64,000 bases of DNA, from NCBI RefSeq assembly GCF_024323335.1, contig NC_066581.1:461404289-461468288 (forward strand), given 5' to 3'. The notes under the pieces were generated by a model. It worked only from the letters and a program-made list of their open reading frames with translations, searched no databases and was not told where the DNA came from. A program made the position numbers and the translations under genes. This document shows positions 1 through 18,059 of this stretch, one piece after another (positions within the stretch are counted from its first letter, which is position 1; each line of letters begins with the position of its first letter). This stretch comes from Lathyrus oleraceus (taxonomy: Eukaryota; Streptophyta; Magnoliopsida; Fabales; Fabaceae).

Positions 1-3000
1 TTGTTTGTGCAAACATGATTGGAGAGATGAGGAAAGAACATACAAGTTTATTTACATTTTGTGTTTGGATGGATAAACCCATTGCCTACGTACCATCTTA
101 TAAAAAGATTAGGATCAAAACCTCGTAGTTCGGGGTAAAAATCTCAAAAAAAGTTGGTGAATTGATTGGTCCAAAAGCCTTAAGGTCTTTTGTTATCAAA
201 GGGAGAAAACTCAACCAAACCACAAATCCACCATGTGAGGATAACTTCAACATGCTAGTGAGGGGTTAACCCTATAATAAGCATGGAAGACTCATTGTCC
301 ATCACTAAGGATATAGGTGAGTATTACATCTACCACAAGGATAACTCAAACCTAATAGCTAAAGGTTATGAAAGATTTTTTTGATTAAGAAAAGTGGCCA
401 TTGGAACCACAAAAGACATTTGAATGAGTTATATTTACCAATTAGAAGTATGTACAAAATGGTCAAAGTTGACTTAAAGATTCAATTCAAGATAAGTGTT
501 ATGAAAAGAAAGTTTGAAAATCAAAAGCATAAGGCTTAGGTTTCTAATGTTTAAAACAATGGTTAAATGTTTACACAAAGAGTTTTGGCTTGGGTTAGAG
601 TGGAGAGAAGAAGAAGAAGAAGGGCTAAATCCTAAACATACAAGAGGTGAGGGGAAATAGAATAAAACCACACAAGGAGTTCCTTTCTTGAGATCATATT
701 GATGATCCAAGTAGCTCCCATCCTTTGAAATAAGCAATCACAAAGCATAAGCAATCAAACAAGTCTCATAAGAGATCCTCAATGTGTCTTGTATCTTTCA
801 CTTTGAATGATCATGGCAATGGTCCTCCAATTAAGCTCAAGTAGAATTCCCTAGCATAAAAACACACACATCAAAAGTTCCATGAAGTAAATCAAGAATG
901 GACAAGAGTGAGTTTAGAGATTTGGTCCTTCTAGTCCATCTTCTTCATTAAGGTCCATTTACTCCAATTTTGCATAAGGAAAGTCCTAGAATCTAAGTCC
1001 AATTCTCCATTTTTGCATAGGGAAAGTCCTAGAAACTAAGTCCATTTCTTTGCATTTGGTTCACAACAATCAAAACAAAACACAAGCATAATAACATATA
1101 CACAATTATGTGCTCAAGTGAGCAAAAGGCAAATGGCATTAACATAAACATGTGCTCAAGTGACCAAAGAGAAAAGCAAATGGATAATATGTACAAGAAT
1201 AGTAAATTGCATAAAAGTAAAGTGCATAAAGTAAATGTTAATTATCAATAGTTAGTGTTAGTAGTTAGTGTGCCATAAGACAAATTTAGCGCTATGTTAA
1301 GCAATCGTAATTGGACTTATGTAGAAGTCACAACTATCTGAGGTCGGTCAATAATAATATAGGCAACAAACACAAGTTAGGAATCTTGATTAGTGAACCA
1401 AGTCCCAACAACTTGCCATGCCAAAAAGAAAATGAGAATTGATCTTGTATTGGTTTAAGCCTTTTGCATGATTTAGAAAACAACCTATCCTTAATGCAAA
1501 GTCATTCACTTGATCAATTGATCAAGATGAATTAGATTTGAATCAAGGAAGATTAAGTCTCCCTAATCAATGCTAACTTATCAACCTTTAACTCATTGAT
1601 CAAAAAGGAAAAAGAAGAAGGAGAAGAAGATGAAGAAAGGATAAGGAAATGGAAAGATCAAAATGCATAAGATGAAATAATATGTACCAATCCATATGTA
1701 TTGACCAAATGACATTGAAAGTCAAAGTCAAACAATGATATATCAGAAATGAGATGAAGATTGGAGATCAAACAATAAGCATAATATTTTTGGCATTTTC
1801 AATATTAAAATAAACTTGAATTAAAAATAATGGAAAGGTCAAACTTCAAAATTACTTCAAATCAACCTTGAAAGGTCCAAGTATTTTATCCCAAGTTCAA
1901 CAAGGTCAAACTAAGTTTGACAAATTTTTTTAACATTTTTAAAAGTCAGAAACTATTTTTAATCAATTAAAAATGAATAAAAATAACCTAATTGAACTAA
2001 AATCTCAAATAAATCTCAAATCAAATTCAAAATTGATGAGAATATTTTTCATAGATCCATCATCATTCAAATAGGTTAGGAAAATATTTTTGTATTTTTT
2101 GAATATCAAAAACTAATTAAAATGAATTAAAAATAACCAGAAAAGAGAAAATTCACAAAAAATATCAAATGACAAAATAAAAATAATTAAAAATCAGAAA
2201 TGGAAACTAGAATTTATTTAAAGACTAATGCAATTGGTCCCATAATTTTTGGATTAAAAATGAAAGAGATATTGATTTTTGAAAATAATTGGAATTAAAG
2301 AAAATAAAACCAGAAATTAAAAAAGGAAAAAAACGAGAGCCCTTGGATCTGAGCTCAATAATTGAGTTGGCAGATCCAAGCGTCCAGAAGCGCGCGCCTA
2401 GTGTAGTCCACAGTCAATGCAACCACATGGAGCCATTAATTTGGTCATAACATTGAACGGATCAGATCGAATCTGGGAATGGAAACGCACGACTGTGATT
2501 GGATCTGGAGTTGGGATGGCCACCGGAGCCACCGTCTTCTCTGGTGAGACCTCCAGCTCCAGTGAGAATTGCAGACATGGCAATCTCAACCAAATGGAGC
2601 GATCTATATACCAATCGAAAGAGGAAGTGATGTACATCACTCCTATACCATGCACTTCCACTCTAGATCCCTATAAATGGAGAAATCAGAGTTGGAAGTA
2701 TGATGGTGTTCATCATGAATTTCATGTTTTTGCAAAATTGAAAGCACAAATCAAATGCCTCGATTGAGAGGACTTCAGCCAGACCAAGAAACACAAGAAA
2801 TAAGCAAGGATCAAAGAGTTTCGAAGAGGAAAAGTTCTGTTATCCACCTTTGAAATGCAGGTCTTGTAAGCAGAATTCTTCACAACCAAGGCTTGCAATG
2901 AGATCTAGTGATGAAGAGGAAGCAAGGCTGAGGAATTATAGGTCTGAAAATCAACCAAGGAAGTTGAAATTCAGATATGAATTTTTTAGAGAAAAGTGAA

Positions 3001-4607
3001 AATTCCTTTAGTGGTGGTTATGGAGAGAATTCTGCAGCATTTCAGGTCAAATCAGGGTGTGAAATGAGAGCTTACATGCCATGTATTTATAGCCAAAGCC
3101 ATGCTGAAAGTGTGATTTCAAATTTGCATGAATAGAGAGGGCCTCCATGCATGGGCCTGTACAGGCGCATGGAGGGCCCAATTCCACTTGATTTGGCAAG
3201 CTGAGATCACAAATGAATGAAATGGACGTGCAATATAGATGTAATCAGCTCATGCATGGCAATTGAATCAAGTTTCTCAAAAATGCACTAAAAGTTCTCC
3301 TCTTCGAAAATGATGTTTGCCAAATCCAAATAAGGTCATGTGAGTAATGGTTGGAAATTTTTTGATGTGAGGAACAATTGTTATGTTGGGAAAAAATCGA
3401 TTTGGAGTGTGGAAATTTATGAAATTTGAGTTTAAAGTGTGATGTGCAAAACATGTCAATGCAAAATTTCCATATTTGGCCAATGTTCAAGCCCTTCTGT
3501 TTTGATGATGAAAGCCTCAAATGAAAACATCTTCAACATCAAAGTTGTATATCTTTTCAAGACAAGAAAAATGGACTTAAATTTTTCATCATTTAGATTT
3601 TTGATGAAGAAGTTATGGGCACTTGAAGTTGGACTTTTTTGCCTTTTAATGCATTTGGTCAAAAAGGACCTATAATGTCTTGCATTATCACATGTATTTC
3701 CTTTGAGATTTTGAAATTTTTCTCAACATAACATTTGAAGTATACATCTTAATATTTCCAATGCATTTGATCCCACCTCAAAATCATAAAAAATGAATGT
3801 GTTATGTCCTTGGGAAGTTGACCCAAAATTAGGGTTTCAGTCAAAATGACCTATAATGTATTGGAATGACAGATGGCCTTCCAAGCTTCAAATCAATTTT
3901 GTATGAACATTAACTTTGTTCATATTGTCCTTAAGATCATTTTTTCTTTTGGAACTATCTCCATTTGACCAACACATAAAAAGTTAGGTCTCAGTGCATT
4001 TCAAAATAGTCAGATGGATTGACTGATCAACTTCTCAAGTCCACAACCCATATCTTGATGAATTGATGGTTGAGGACACTCAAATAAGTTCAAATATGCA
4101 TGAAATGATGAGTTAAAGAACTTCCCTTGATTGTATTTGATCATGGGCTGAGGTTGCTTCAGGAGCAAGGCATTGTGGTGCACTGATGATTTAGGGTTTC
4201 CTTGAAGAACAAGACCTCAAACCTCTTCACTTGTTATGACCAAAATGATGAATTGAGATGCTAGGGGGCATATTTGATGGATGAGAGCTTTGGGAACCAT
4301 TACCATGCTTGCTATCATCTCCTCTTGACCATGACATTGCACAGATGATCTCTTAGGAGCTTTGGACCTTGTGATTGCTCAAGCTACAAACAAAATATGT
4401 TAGTGACATATTTTTGTGCTTTTGGTTAGTAAACAAAATAAGAAAAGCAATGATATACAATTCAAACATGCTTGGTGATCTCAAACCACTCACAAGGAGT
4501 CCCACCCAAAGGCAAAGGGAACCAAGATGCTAATGTTCCTTGAGGCAATGCCAAATGCAATGTTATGATGCCATGAGGGATCTTAGGGACAAAATTGGGG
4601 TCTTAAA
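1..4607 (-). mobile_element. Ogre-type LTR, copy A (cut by window edge)
   Basis: This is a long terminal repeat of a Ty3/gypsy Ogre/Tat-type retrotransposon read on the minus strand. It starts near 4607 with TTTAAGACCCC, one base away from the TGTAAGACCCC start of the other Ogre LTRs here, and runs out of the window at base 1. It aligns end to end with 4874-9489, with small indels. It holds a TATA box (3083-3092), an upstream palindrome (3155-3166) and the conserved 65-bp LTR block (1283-1350). Short ORFs inside it are not genes. LTR identity is clear; Ogre family assignment rests on LTR length and similarity to the LTR at 32967-37709. Confidence 0.85.
3083..3166 (-). promoter_or_regulatory. 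Putative LTR promoter: palindrome plus TATA box (copy A)
   Basis: On the minus strand CTATAAATAC (3083-3092) is a good plant TATA box. The 12-bp perfect palindrome GCCTGTACAGGC lies at 3155-3166, 62 bp upstream, beside an RY-type CATGCATG. The same arrangement occurs in copy B and in the LTR at 13399, which argues for a real RNA polymerase II promoter. Function is inferred from position and conservation only. Confidence 0.6.
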
Positions 4608-9917
<5,310 letters not shown>

Positions 9918-10074
9918 TGTAAGAACAAAATTAGTTCTACAATAGAATTCCAAGATTTTGATGATAACAAAGGATGAAACCAAAAATGGCACCCTAACGA
10001 AAATTCTCTAAGTGTGCAGGACTCTGAACAGCAACAAAGGAATCTGATCGTTTCATCAGATACAAACTAGATTG
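9918..10074 (+). mobile_element. Copia 3' LTR, left part
   Basis: Begins TGTAAGAACAAAATTAG right after the polypurine tract and includes 'attttgatgataacaaa', typical of SIRE-like LTR starts. It breaks near 10074, where Ogre 3' noncoding sequence begins. The rest of the LTR appears to resume near 15501. Confidence 0.6.
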
Positions 10075-13000
10075 AGTATCTCACCCTGGGGCAATCTAGG
10101 CAAAATATTAGGGATTTGGCAAGTAACTGCATCTTGACAAGACTTTGTTCTACAAGATGTCATTTGTCAAAGATTCTTGCTCAGTCATCGTCAACTAAAG
10201 CTTCAAATACACTAGATTCAGAGTTGGTGGAGAAATGGTCATTATGTTCAATGTAGCCTTTTTTCCAATATATATATCACCAATTTCAAATTTGAAAAGA
10301 TCCATGGAGTCTCGCCATTTGCGGACTACCATTCTATCAAATAAATTTGAGCCTTTATCCAATTCTCCGCACTCTTATTTATTTATGTTTAACAAATGTT
10401 TGCATGTTTTAGTTGATAAATGTCATTGTTTTAAACAAATAAAATTTTTATAAACTGTTTTTAAACAAAGTGAACAATCACAGTGATTGAAAACATAAAT
10501 GGAATGTCTTCAGTGCTCTCCCAAGGATAGTACGATCTCCAAAAGGGTAAGACATTTGTTCATATTCCTAGCATATTTGTATCATCTTCATCATCTTTTA
10601 GGTTGTCTCCTCAGCAAGCGTAACGGAGAGTGATACATTATCAAGTCCCTAGAAAGTCTGGATTGTTGGACTTGATATTCTTGGAGATGTGTATACCTAC
10701 ATCCTCAGATCCCCAGGAAGTCTGAGTCTAGCATTTGTGTTTTATCAAATATATGGTTGTCATCCCTTGTGTGGACTGACCTAAAATCCCTTATAGGTTG
10801 ATAAAAATTGATATGCTATCTATTCTCGGGGAAGTTGGCATATCCCTCGGCATAAAGGGAAATCTCCCACAAAGTGAGCAAGAATTCCCAGCATGAGTGG
10901 AAATTCTCAGCAGTTTGGCTTGCAGTCTCTCCCCAAAAAGTTTTCTTACCACTCATCCTTAGTAGGGTTGCTCACATCAGGTTATCCCCAGTTCGGTCGC
11001 CTACAGTCTTTCCCCAGTGGAGTTGCCTGATCAGGGCCTGGTAATTTATATTCCCCTCCTATTGGAAAGTTTCCTCATAGCAGGACTGGTGATGTAGATG
11101 TTGTGTCCTTCCCCAGTGGAGCATTGGTTCTTTCTCCTTGACAGAGGTGTCTCTCCGGAGGATGAAAGGAAGTGTTTTGTTTGTTGAAACTTTTGTTTGG
11201 TGGTTGTTCCCCACAGAGTTTCATATCTTTCCCCCCTGATAAGTTCCTCATTAGAGTTTCCCCTACGATGGATCTTATCCGTGTTGAGCTCCCCGATAGA
11301 GTTTCCTCTACATCTGATCTTTTGTCTGTTTAGTAGCAAACCCCTGGCGGTGACTCTATGGCTTCCCCAGCGGAGTAGTTTGTTCTTTCTCCCGGTGGCA
11401 GAAATTTTTCTTCAGCGGTTCCCGAGACATGTTGGAAGATCCCCATCATTTGGTAGTTGTGACCTTTGCTTATCCCCAACGGCGGCCTCTGATCCTCAGT
11501 AGTGGGCTTGTTCCCCAGCGGTAGTCTGTGTCTCCTGGTATTTGATACTCCCCACCAGATTGGATTTTCTTCTGTGGGCCTAGCTTTTCTCTTTTGAGAT
11601 GTTATGCCGGATGTCTGTCCATTGATTCTTGGACCTGTTTGTGTTAGATATGTCTGTTTTTCAGTATTTATCATACATAAACCACGCATATACATGCATA
11701 ATCATAGCATTCATATATTCATGTTGCATCCTTTGCCTTATATCTTTTCTTTTTATCTCCTACTATTAGTGAAATATTCTTCCCTAAGCAGATGCTTGTG
11801 TTTGATCTCTCCAAATAGAGTCATCCTCGTAGGCATAAAATGTCTACCTTTCCTTCTACATTACCCACTGAGTTATGTCCTCGTGGATGATTATTATTTC
11901 AGTTTCCCCCCTAAATATGTATTGAGATGGAATTTCTCTCCTGAGTTATATCCTCATTGGGTTGAGTCTTGATTCATCATGTCTCTCTAGTTTGTTCCTA
12001 GATTGACTCCTTTCTTGTTATTCCCTTGCAGTTCCCTATGGTTTGGTTGTTCAATTAATCAGTAACCAGTAACCGTCCACCTTTCCCCAGCGGATGTTAT
12101 GGCCTTCTACCCAGTAACCGGTAGTTGTAAGTCCTATTTATGTGGTTTTCTAACCAGTAACCGGTAGATGTAATCCCCTCTTCTTTGGTTATCTTTATCC
12201 AATATTCGGTATTGATATTCCTTCATTTTTTGAGTATACCACCCAGTAGTCGGTGATATACCTCCTGGATGATTGCTTTTGTTAAGCAATTTATCCCCAA
12301 CGAGTCATCTTTCATTTACCCTTTGTTTGGTAATGATAGTGTCTCCTGTGGATTGTTCATCATTATATACCCAGTAACCGGTATCCCGATGTCCTTTCTT
12401 TTCGGTCGATTTATCCTTTATTAACCCAGTAGCCGGTTGTGGATAATCTTCCATGCGAGTGTATTATCTACGTTTTGACGGTAATAGATAATATATCTCA
12501 TGCGCTCTTCGGTCGAAGTCTTTTTCTTCCCCATTCGAGTAAGATTCGTATTTCCTTGTGAGATTGAATGCCCATCCTATAAATTGAGTTTGGTTTTTCA
12601 GCCCTCCTTTTGGATGATGAGTGTCTTGGATATCTTCCCAATTCACGCCTGGTTGGTCACCTATTATATGCCCAGTAACCGGTATCCCTGGTGTTCCTTC
12701 CTTCTGCTCCCTATTATGACTTTTGTCCCCTGTGGAGTCAGATTTTCCTGAGTTGAAATATACCTTTTAGGTCTTCCTCAGATGTTTTGGATGATTGATA
12801 TCTCTCACCCTTATACTGGTCTTAAATATTCTTTCTCCCTGAGCGTGTTGTTATCTCACCCTCATACCGGTGTTTTGATAGCATATCTCTCTTTGAGTTT
12901 ATTACCCAGTAACTGGTAATATCTCATTGTTGCTTCCTCGGCTGAGTCCCTTATGGGATTTTCCCCATCCGAGTCCGTATTTTTATCTGAAGTATCCTTT

Positions 13001-13398
13001 GTGGATAGTTTTGTTGTATTGGCATATTCCCCAATACATGCATCTTTGCGTCAGCTCGAGTCTTTCCATTGATTTAGTTCCATGGAATCCCTTCGGGTCT
13101 CCCAGCAAGTTCTTAAGCCGTGACCTTTTCACACATGTTTACCCTTATTTCTCCCCAGAGTCTTTGTCTCCCTAGTGAGTGTATTACTCCTATGGACTTT
13201 CTGTTTCCCCTGATTTCTTTTTCTTTGTGGCTCTACTTCCCCACAGAGTATTAACTTTTGCATGCATACATTTGCATCATGAGGTCTCTGAGGGACCAAA
13301 ATTCGTCTCTTTGTTATTATTTAAGCCCATTCTACCTCGTCGAGACGAAGATTTTAACCTTCATATCTCCGGCTAGAATGACCTTAAATAGGGGCATC
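10075..13398 (+). mobile_element. Ogre fragment: 3' noncoding region
   Basis: Post-pol noncoding part of a plus-strand Ogre. It is homologous block by block to 28930-32966 of the large element: the 'ggggcaatctaggcaaaatatta' segment, 'ggcaagtaactgcatc', then thymine/cytosine-rich sequence with many 'ccccag' motifs, ending in aaataggggcatc (polypurine tract) beside the LTR. About eight copies of a CCCAGTAACCGGTA-like motif occur between 12062 and 12920. No credible coding region: small ORFs such as 11197-11502 and 11604-11972 have no recognisable domain. Confidence 0.75.
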
Positions 13399-15500
13399 TG
13401 TAAGACCCTAATTTTGACCCTAAGATCCCTCATGGCATCATATCCTTTGATCATTGCATTACCTCAAGGATCCTAGCATGTGTGGCTCCTTAATCCTTGG
13501 GTTGGGACTTGTGTGAGTGGTTTGAGACCACCAAGCATGCTTGAATTGTATATTATTGCTTTTCTTATTTTTATTACTAACCAAAAGCACAAAAATATGT
13601 CATTAACTTGTTTGTTTTGAAGCTTAAGCAGTCATATGATCCAAGGCTCCTATGCCCAATGAAATGGCCTAATAAAGATGAAAGCAAGCATGACAATGGT
13701 TCCAAAAGTTCTCAATCATCATATATGTCTCCTAAGTATCTCAATTTGTCAATTTGATCAAGATAAACCACAGGGCTTGAGGATTGTTTCCCAAGGAAAC
13801 CCTAATTCAACTGTGCATTGACTGTGTCTTGCTCATGAAACAACCTCAACCTATGATAAAATATAATCAAGGGAAGTTATTTCATTCATCATTTTATGCA
13901 TATATGAGCCTATGTGAGGCCCCTCAATCATTCATTCAAAAAGATTTGAGGTTTGGACTTGAGAAGTTGACCAGTCAAGTCATCTGACTAAATTGAAATC
14001 CACTGAGACCTAACTTTTGATGTGTTTTTAAAATGAAGATGACCCCAAGAGAATAAATGTTCTTAAGAACCATAATAACAACTTTCATGTTCATCAAAAA
14101 TTCATTTGAAACTTGTAAGGTTATCATTCATTTTAAAAACATTATAGGTCATTTTGACTGAAACCCTAATTTTAGGTCAACTTCCCAAGGACCTAACTCA
14201 CTCATTTTTTATGATTTTAAGGTGAGACTAATTACATTGGAAATATTAAGATGTATAAAAAATTTATGTTTGACAAAATTTCATATTCCTAAAAGAAACA
14301 CATGTGATAATACAAAACATTATAGGTCACTTTGGACCAAAACCATTGAATCTTGAAAAAGTCTAACTTCAAGTGCTCATAACTTTCTCCTCAAAAATCC
14401 AAATGATGCAAAATTTAAGTCCAAATTGATCACCTTGAAAATATCTACAACTTTTATGTTGGAAGGTTTTCCATTTGAGGCTTACATCATTGGAACAGAA
14501 GGGCTTGAAGTTGGTCACTTTTGACAAATTTTTCAAAGACATGTTTTGTACATCAAACTTCATGACTAATTTTCATAAATTTCCAAACTCCAAATGGTTT
14601 TTTGTCCAACATAACTTTTGTTCCTTATGTCAATACCTTTCCAACCATTACCCATATGCCTATGTTTGGATTTTCTAAGAGTGAATTTCGAAGAGGGAAA
14701 CATTTATGCCCAATTATGGAATTCATGAGGAAACTTCATGCACAAGCAATTGTAATGCAAACCACACGTCCAAATCAATTCATTATGCTATCAGCTTGCA
14801 AAACCATCATCTTTTGGGCCTCACATGCGCCTGTACATGCCCATGCATGGAGGACCCAAAGCTTCATGCACACAGATTCTTCACCTCTTGGCATCAACTT
14901 AAGCTATAAATACATGCCATGCTTCATTCATTTATCATCCTTGAATCAACCTGAAGCTCTGCAAAAATTGAATCCCAACCACACTAGAGGAATTTTGGTT
15001 TCATTTTCTCAAATTCAAACTTGAATTTCAACTTCACTGGTTGATCTTCAGTTTATAATTCCTAAGCCTATCATCATCATCATCATCTCAAGAGCTAGCT
15101 GCAAGCAAGAATTTGGTTGGATCGTGCTCATTAAAGTTGCACTTCAAAGGTTTACATCTCAACTGTTTTGATTCGAATCTCATCATACATTATGCTTTGC
15201 TTGTGTTTGTTTGGTTCTCTGAAGTCCTCGTGTGAGAGGCAAGCCAATTGTGGCTTTAATTTTGTGAATTTATGCATTTTAGATTGAACACCTGGATTTT
15301 CCATCTCAGATTTCTCCCTCCATAGGGATCTTGAGGATAATCCAAGGTTACAGGGGTGATGTACATCACCCCAGCTTTAATTTGATATAAGGCACGTGTG
15401 ATTTGGTTGAGGTTGCAAAACCGCAACTGGTGGCCGGTTTCTGTTTGCTCACCGGAGAAGACGGTGGTTTCCACCATTGTCCCCACGTGGATGAGTTTTG
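13399..15500 (+). mobile_element. Ogre 3' LTR, truncated
   Basis: Starts TGTAAGACCCTAATTTTG after a polypurine tract and matches the reverse complement of copies A and B through the TATA region and the CACCGGAGAAGACGGTG segment (15450-15466). Similarity ends near 15480-15500, so only about 2.1 kb of a roughly 4.9-kb LTR remains. The 3' boundary is approximate. Belongs to the same subfamily as copies A and B but in opposite orientation. Confidence 0.78.
14829..14913 (+). promoter_or_regulatory. Putative LTR promoter: palindrome plus TATA box
   Basis: CTATAAATAC at 14904-14913 is preceded 63 bp upstream by GCCTGTACATGC (14829-14840), a one-mismatch version of the palindrome in copies A and B, next to CCATGCATGG. 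The constant spacing in three LTR copies supports a promoter module. Confidence 0.55.
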
Positions 15501-16403
15501 GCCTTTCAAGATTCTGAAGATACTGAAGACCTCAAGCTAGACTACTGACGTTGTCAAGGTTCTGACCCAAGGTTCTGATGTTTTTGAATCCAGCTCTCTA
15601 TTTCTTCATTTCATGCTTCAATCAACTTTCATCAGAAGTCAGTGAATTTGAAGATAAAATCAAAATGGGAACGTGATCAAATAATATATGGTACAAAATG
15701 AACAACCTTTCCACTACCTAATTTCATGGGCTAGGACATTGTTATACATCACACCTATCACTGAATTTTTAGGCGAAAGGATAATATGCAGTATCATTCC
15801 ATTGCCATCCAACAGTGTAGAGCCGCTCAAAGGAGCTTTCCCTATTTTACCCTCCAACGGTCACATGCTTATGCAATATAAGCATGCATTGGAGACTTGA
15901 AGAAAACGTTAGTTGCACAAGTATTTTGACAAGCTATTTTTCATTGTGAAAAACTATCATTCTTTGTATACAATTTTCTTTAAGTGTGTATTATTCATTT
16001 GTGTAAAATCTACTTGTGTATAAGCATCTTGTAACACTCAAAATATTCTTCAAACTATTTGTTTGAGTCCTTAAGGAGGTTATCCTTGAGAAAACAAAGA
16101 AAGTTATTCTTTGTGAATGCTTGAGGAGACTAAGATTTAGTTGGATCCTTGAGAAGACAAAGAAGATTATTCTTTGTGTTTGTTGTAATATGTTGATTAT
16201 AGTGGATTAAGTCCTTGTGTATAAGGCAAAGTCACCTTGGTGGGTGGATTGGATTAACTTTGAGTTCACGCGAACCAGGATAAAAATACTAGTGTTTTTA
16301 TCTCTTTGTTATTAACTTGTTAATGATGTTTTTGTTTTGAAAAAAAATTTTGCTTGTAAAACCCAATTCAAACCTCTCTTTTTTGTGTTTTTCACACCTT
16401 CAA
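15501..16403 (+). mobile_element. Copia LTR, right part
   Basis: Sequence rich in 'ttctga' and 'gaag' motifs followed by 'cttgaggagac', 'aaaacccaattcaaacc' and 'gtgtttttcacacc', which resembles the U5 end of SIRE-like copia LTRs. With 9918-10074 it would make an LTR of about 1.05 kb. The exact right edge is uncertain. The link to the left part is inferred from position and family resemblance. Confidence 0.5.
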
Positions 16404-17019
16404 ATACAAATTATTTTGACCAATATATAAAAATTTAATATTTTAGATCTCAATTATTTTAATTTAATTCAAAAGTTATTGTTAATTAAAAGTTATGTGA
16501 ACTTATGTGATGACAAAAATTCGGTTGGTGGAGGTTTTTCTAACGAATACCCTAAATAATTTTATTTATTTATATTTTTTTAAATTATTGATTTATAAAT
16601 ATCAATAATTTATTTATATTAATACATAAATATAAAAATTATATCAGTTGAGTTACCTCACCCACTCTTTATTTTTAGTCCTTCATTTAAAGGAGAGTAA
16701 CTAAATTTCTCCAATTCAAAAGTACATAGTTTTCCTTAAATCTAATCAATGGTTTTTACCAAATATAAAATATTATTAAATTAATACTTCAACTCTTGAC
16801 TTTTTTAAATGACTAAAAATATTAAATGTAAATGTTAGTATGCCATGTATACATTAACTTCTTAATATTTGACTTGCGTAATTATCTTATAAGAATATAA
16901 TAAAAAAAATTCTATATAAATCTTTAAAATGGGTTATAAATATGACCAATGTATATGAAATATGTCATATCTTAGATATATATGTGTTTCTTTCTCCTCT
17001 TCTCTTATTTTATTTCATC
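16404..17019. other. AT-rich sequence, nothing recognised
   Basis: Very AT-rich stretch with short A/T runs. No LTR ends, RNA gene or coding region that I can support. Confidence 0.5.
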
Positions 17020-17421
17020 ATGGATATTTCTGTGTTGCTCAATTTCCTCCAAGATGATCCAGATACTCTTATTCCTTCTCCATGGAAACAAATTTTTGAT
17101 GTTGACGTATATTATCCAGGTTTTTGATGCTGAGATAATCTATGTATTTTTTTTTCATTATCATAGACTGGGCTAGTTTTCTACAAGCATGGTGAAAACG
17201 GATTCTTAATATATGATTTCAGCCCATTGGTCAATATTCGAAGAGGAATCTTCTTGGGCAACTCTTCAAACTCAGCATCTATAGATTTTTCTGATACTCG
17301 ACAAATGATAACAAATTTTCAAAATTCATATGGTCTCTCAAAGGTTTATCTTTTTCGCACTACTTGTTGTGCGGACATCACTATTCATTGTATTGTTGAT
17401 CAACCAGTGTTTAAACTTTAA
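17020..17421 (+). pseudogene. Unrecognised broken ORF, possible host gene fragment
   Basis: An ATG at 17020 opens a reading frame (begins MDISVLLNFLQDDPDTL) that runs to 17127. The same frame resumes at 17167 (TGLVFYKHGENGF) and ends with a stop at 17419-17421. Between them lie in-frame stops and a pyrimidine-rich stretch ending in tcatag, a good 3' splice site. A phase-0 intron 17107-17166 (gtatat...tag) would join the frames, but 60 nt is short for a plant intron; the better-looking donor at 17120 would break the frame. So this may be a short two-exon gene, a frameshifted gene remnant or chance. I do not recognise the protein: no transmembrane segment or known motif, two adjacent cysteines near the C-terminus. 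It matches none of the retroelement proteins in the window. Confidence 0.3.
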
Positions 17422-18059
17422 ATGCATGTTATGTCACTGTATAGTTGGGCAACTTCCATGATTAAATCATGTTGTGTTAAAATTAATAAAAACATATTTT
17501 TAAAAATAATCATAACTTTTCATAGTTATCAATCATTGTATTTGTTTAAGGAGATGAATTACAATAATTTATACTGTAACAAATTTGTAGCTTTTGAGAA
17601 TATATGCTTAATTTCTTGAAAAATAATGGATGTTTATTTATTTATTAATTTATTTTGTGTTTCGTTTATCTTTTCCTATAATGAATTGTAAATTGAAATG
17701 TATAATAAATAGGATTAAATAAGTTTTTTTTGTGTGTATAAATATACTTTTTTTTAATATGAAAGTCCCTTTACACAACTTCTTCAAATAATAGTTGATC
17801 TCCTGAATGTTTTCAGTCATCAAATTTAGTCATAACTATTAAAATTTTCACATATAAACTAAAAATAAAAGATGAAATATTTATAGAGAAAAAAATACAT
17901 TTAAAATAAAATTCTTATACTTGTAAATATTTCATTTCATTTTTAGCCCTCTATAGAGTGTTACAATTTAACTGATTTATACAATAAAAATCAAATTTGT
18001 TGATTGCAAACACTTTGAAGGTCATGTTTGAAGAATTTTCTTAGAGATACTAAAAACAA
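17422..18059. other. AT-rich sequence, nothing recognised
   Basis: AT-rich DNA with no convincing ORF, repeat unit or element boundary. Confidence 0.5.

Noticed and set aside
2417..2767. 116-residue ORF on the plus strand
   Set aside because: Inside LTR copy A, antisense, no recognisable domain, and not kept at full length in copy B.
3439..3675. 78-residue ORF with a near copy at 8321-8557 (MMCKTCQCK...)
   Set aside because: Lies in LTR copies A and B, antisense to the element, with opposite-strand ORFs of similar length; duplicated only because the LTRs are.
11197..11972. ORFs of about 100-120 residues in the Ogre tail
   Set aside because: C/T-rich noncoding 3' region gives Ser/Leu/Pro-rich frames by composition; no domain and not open in the related region at 28811-31362.
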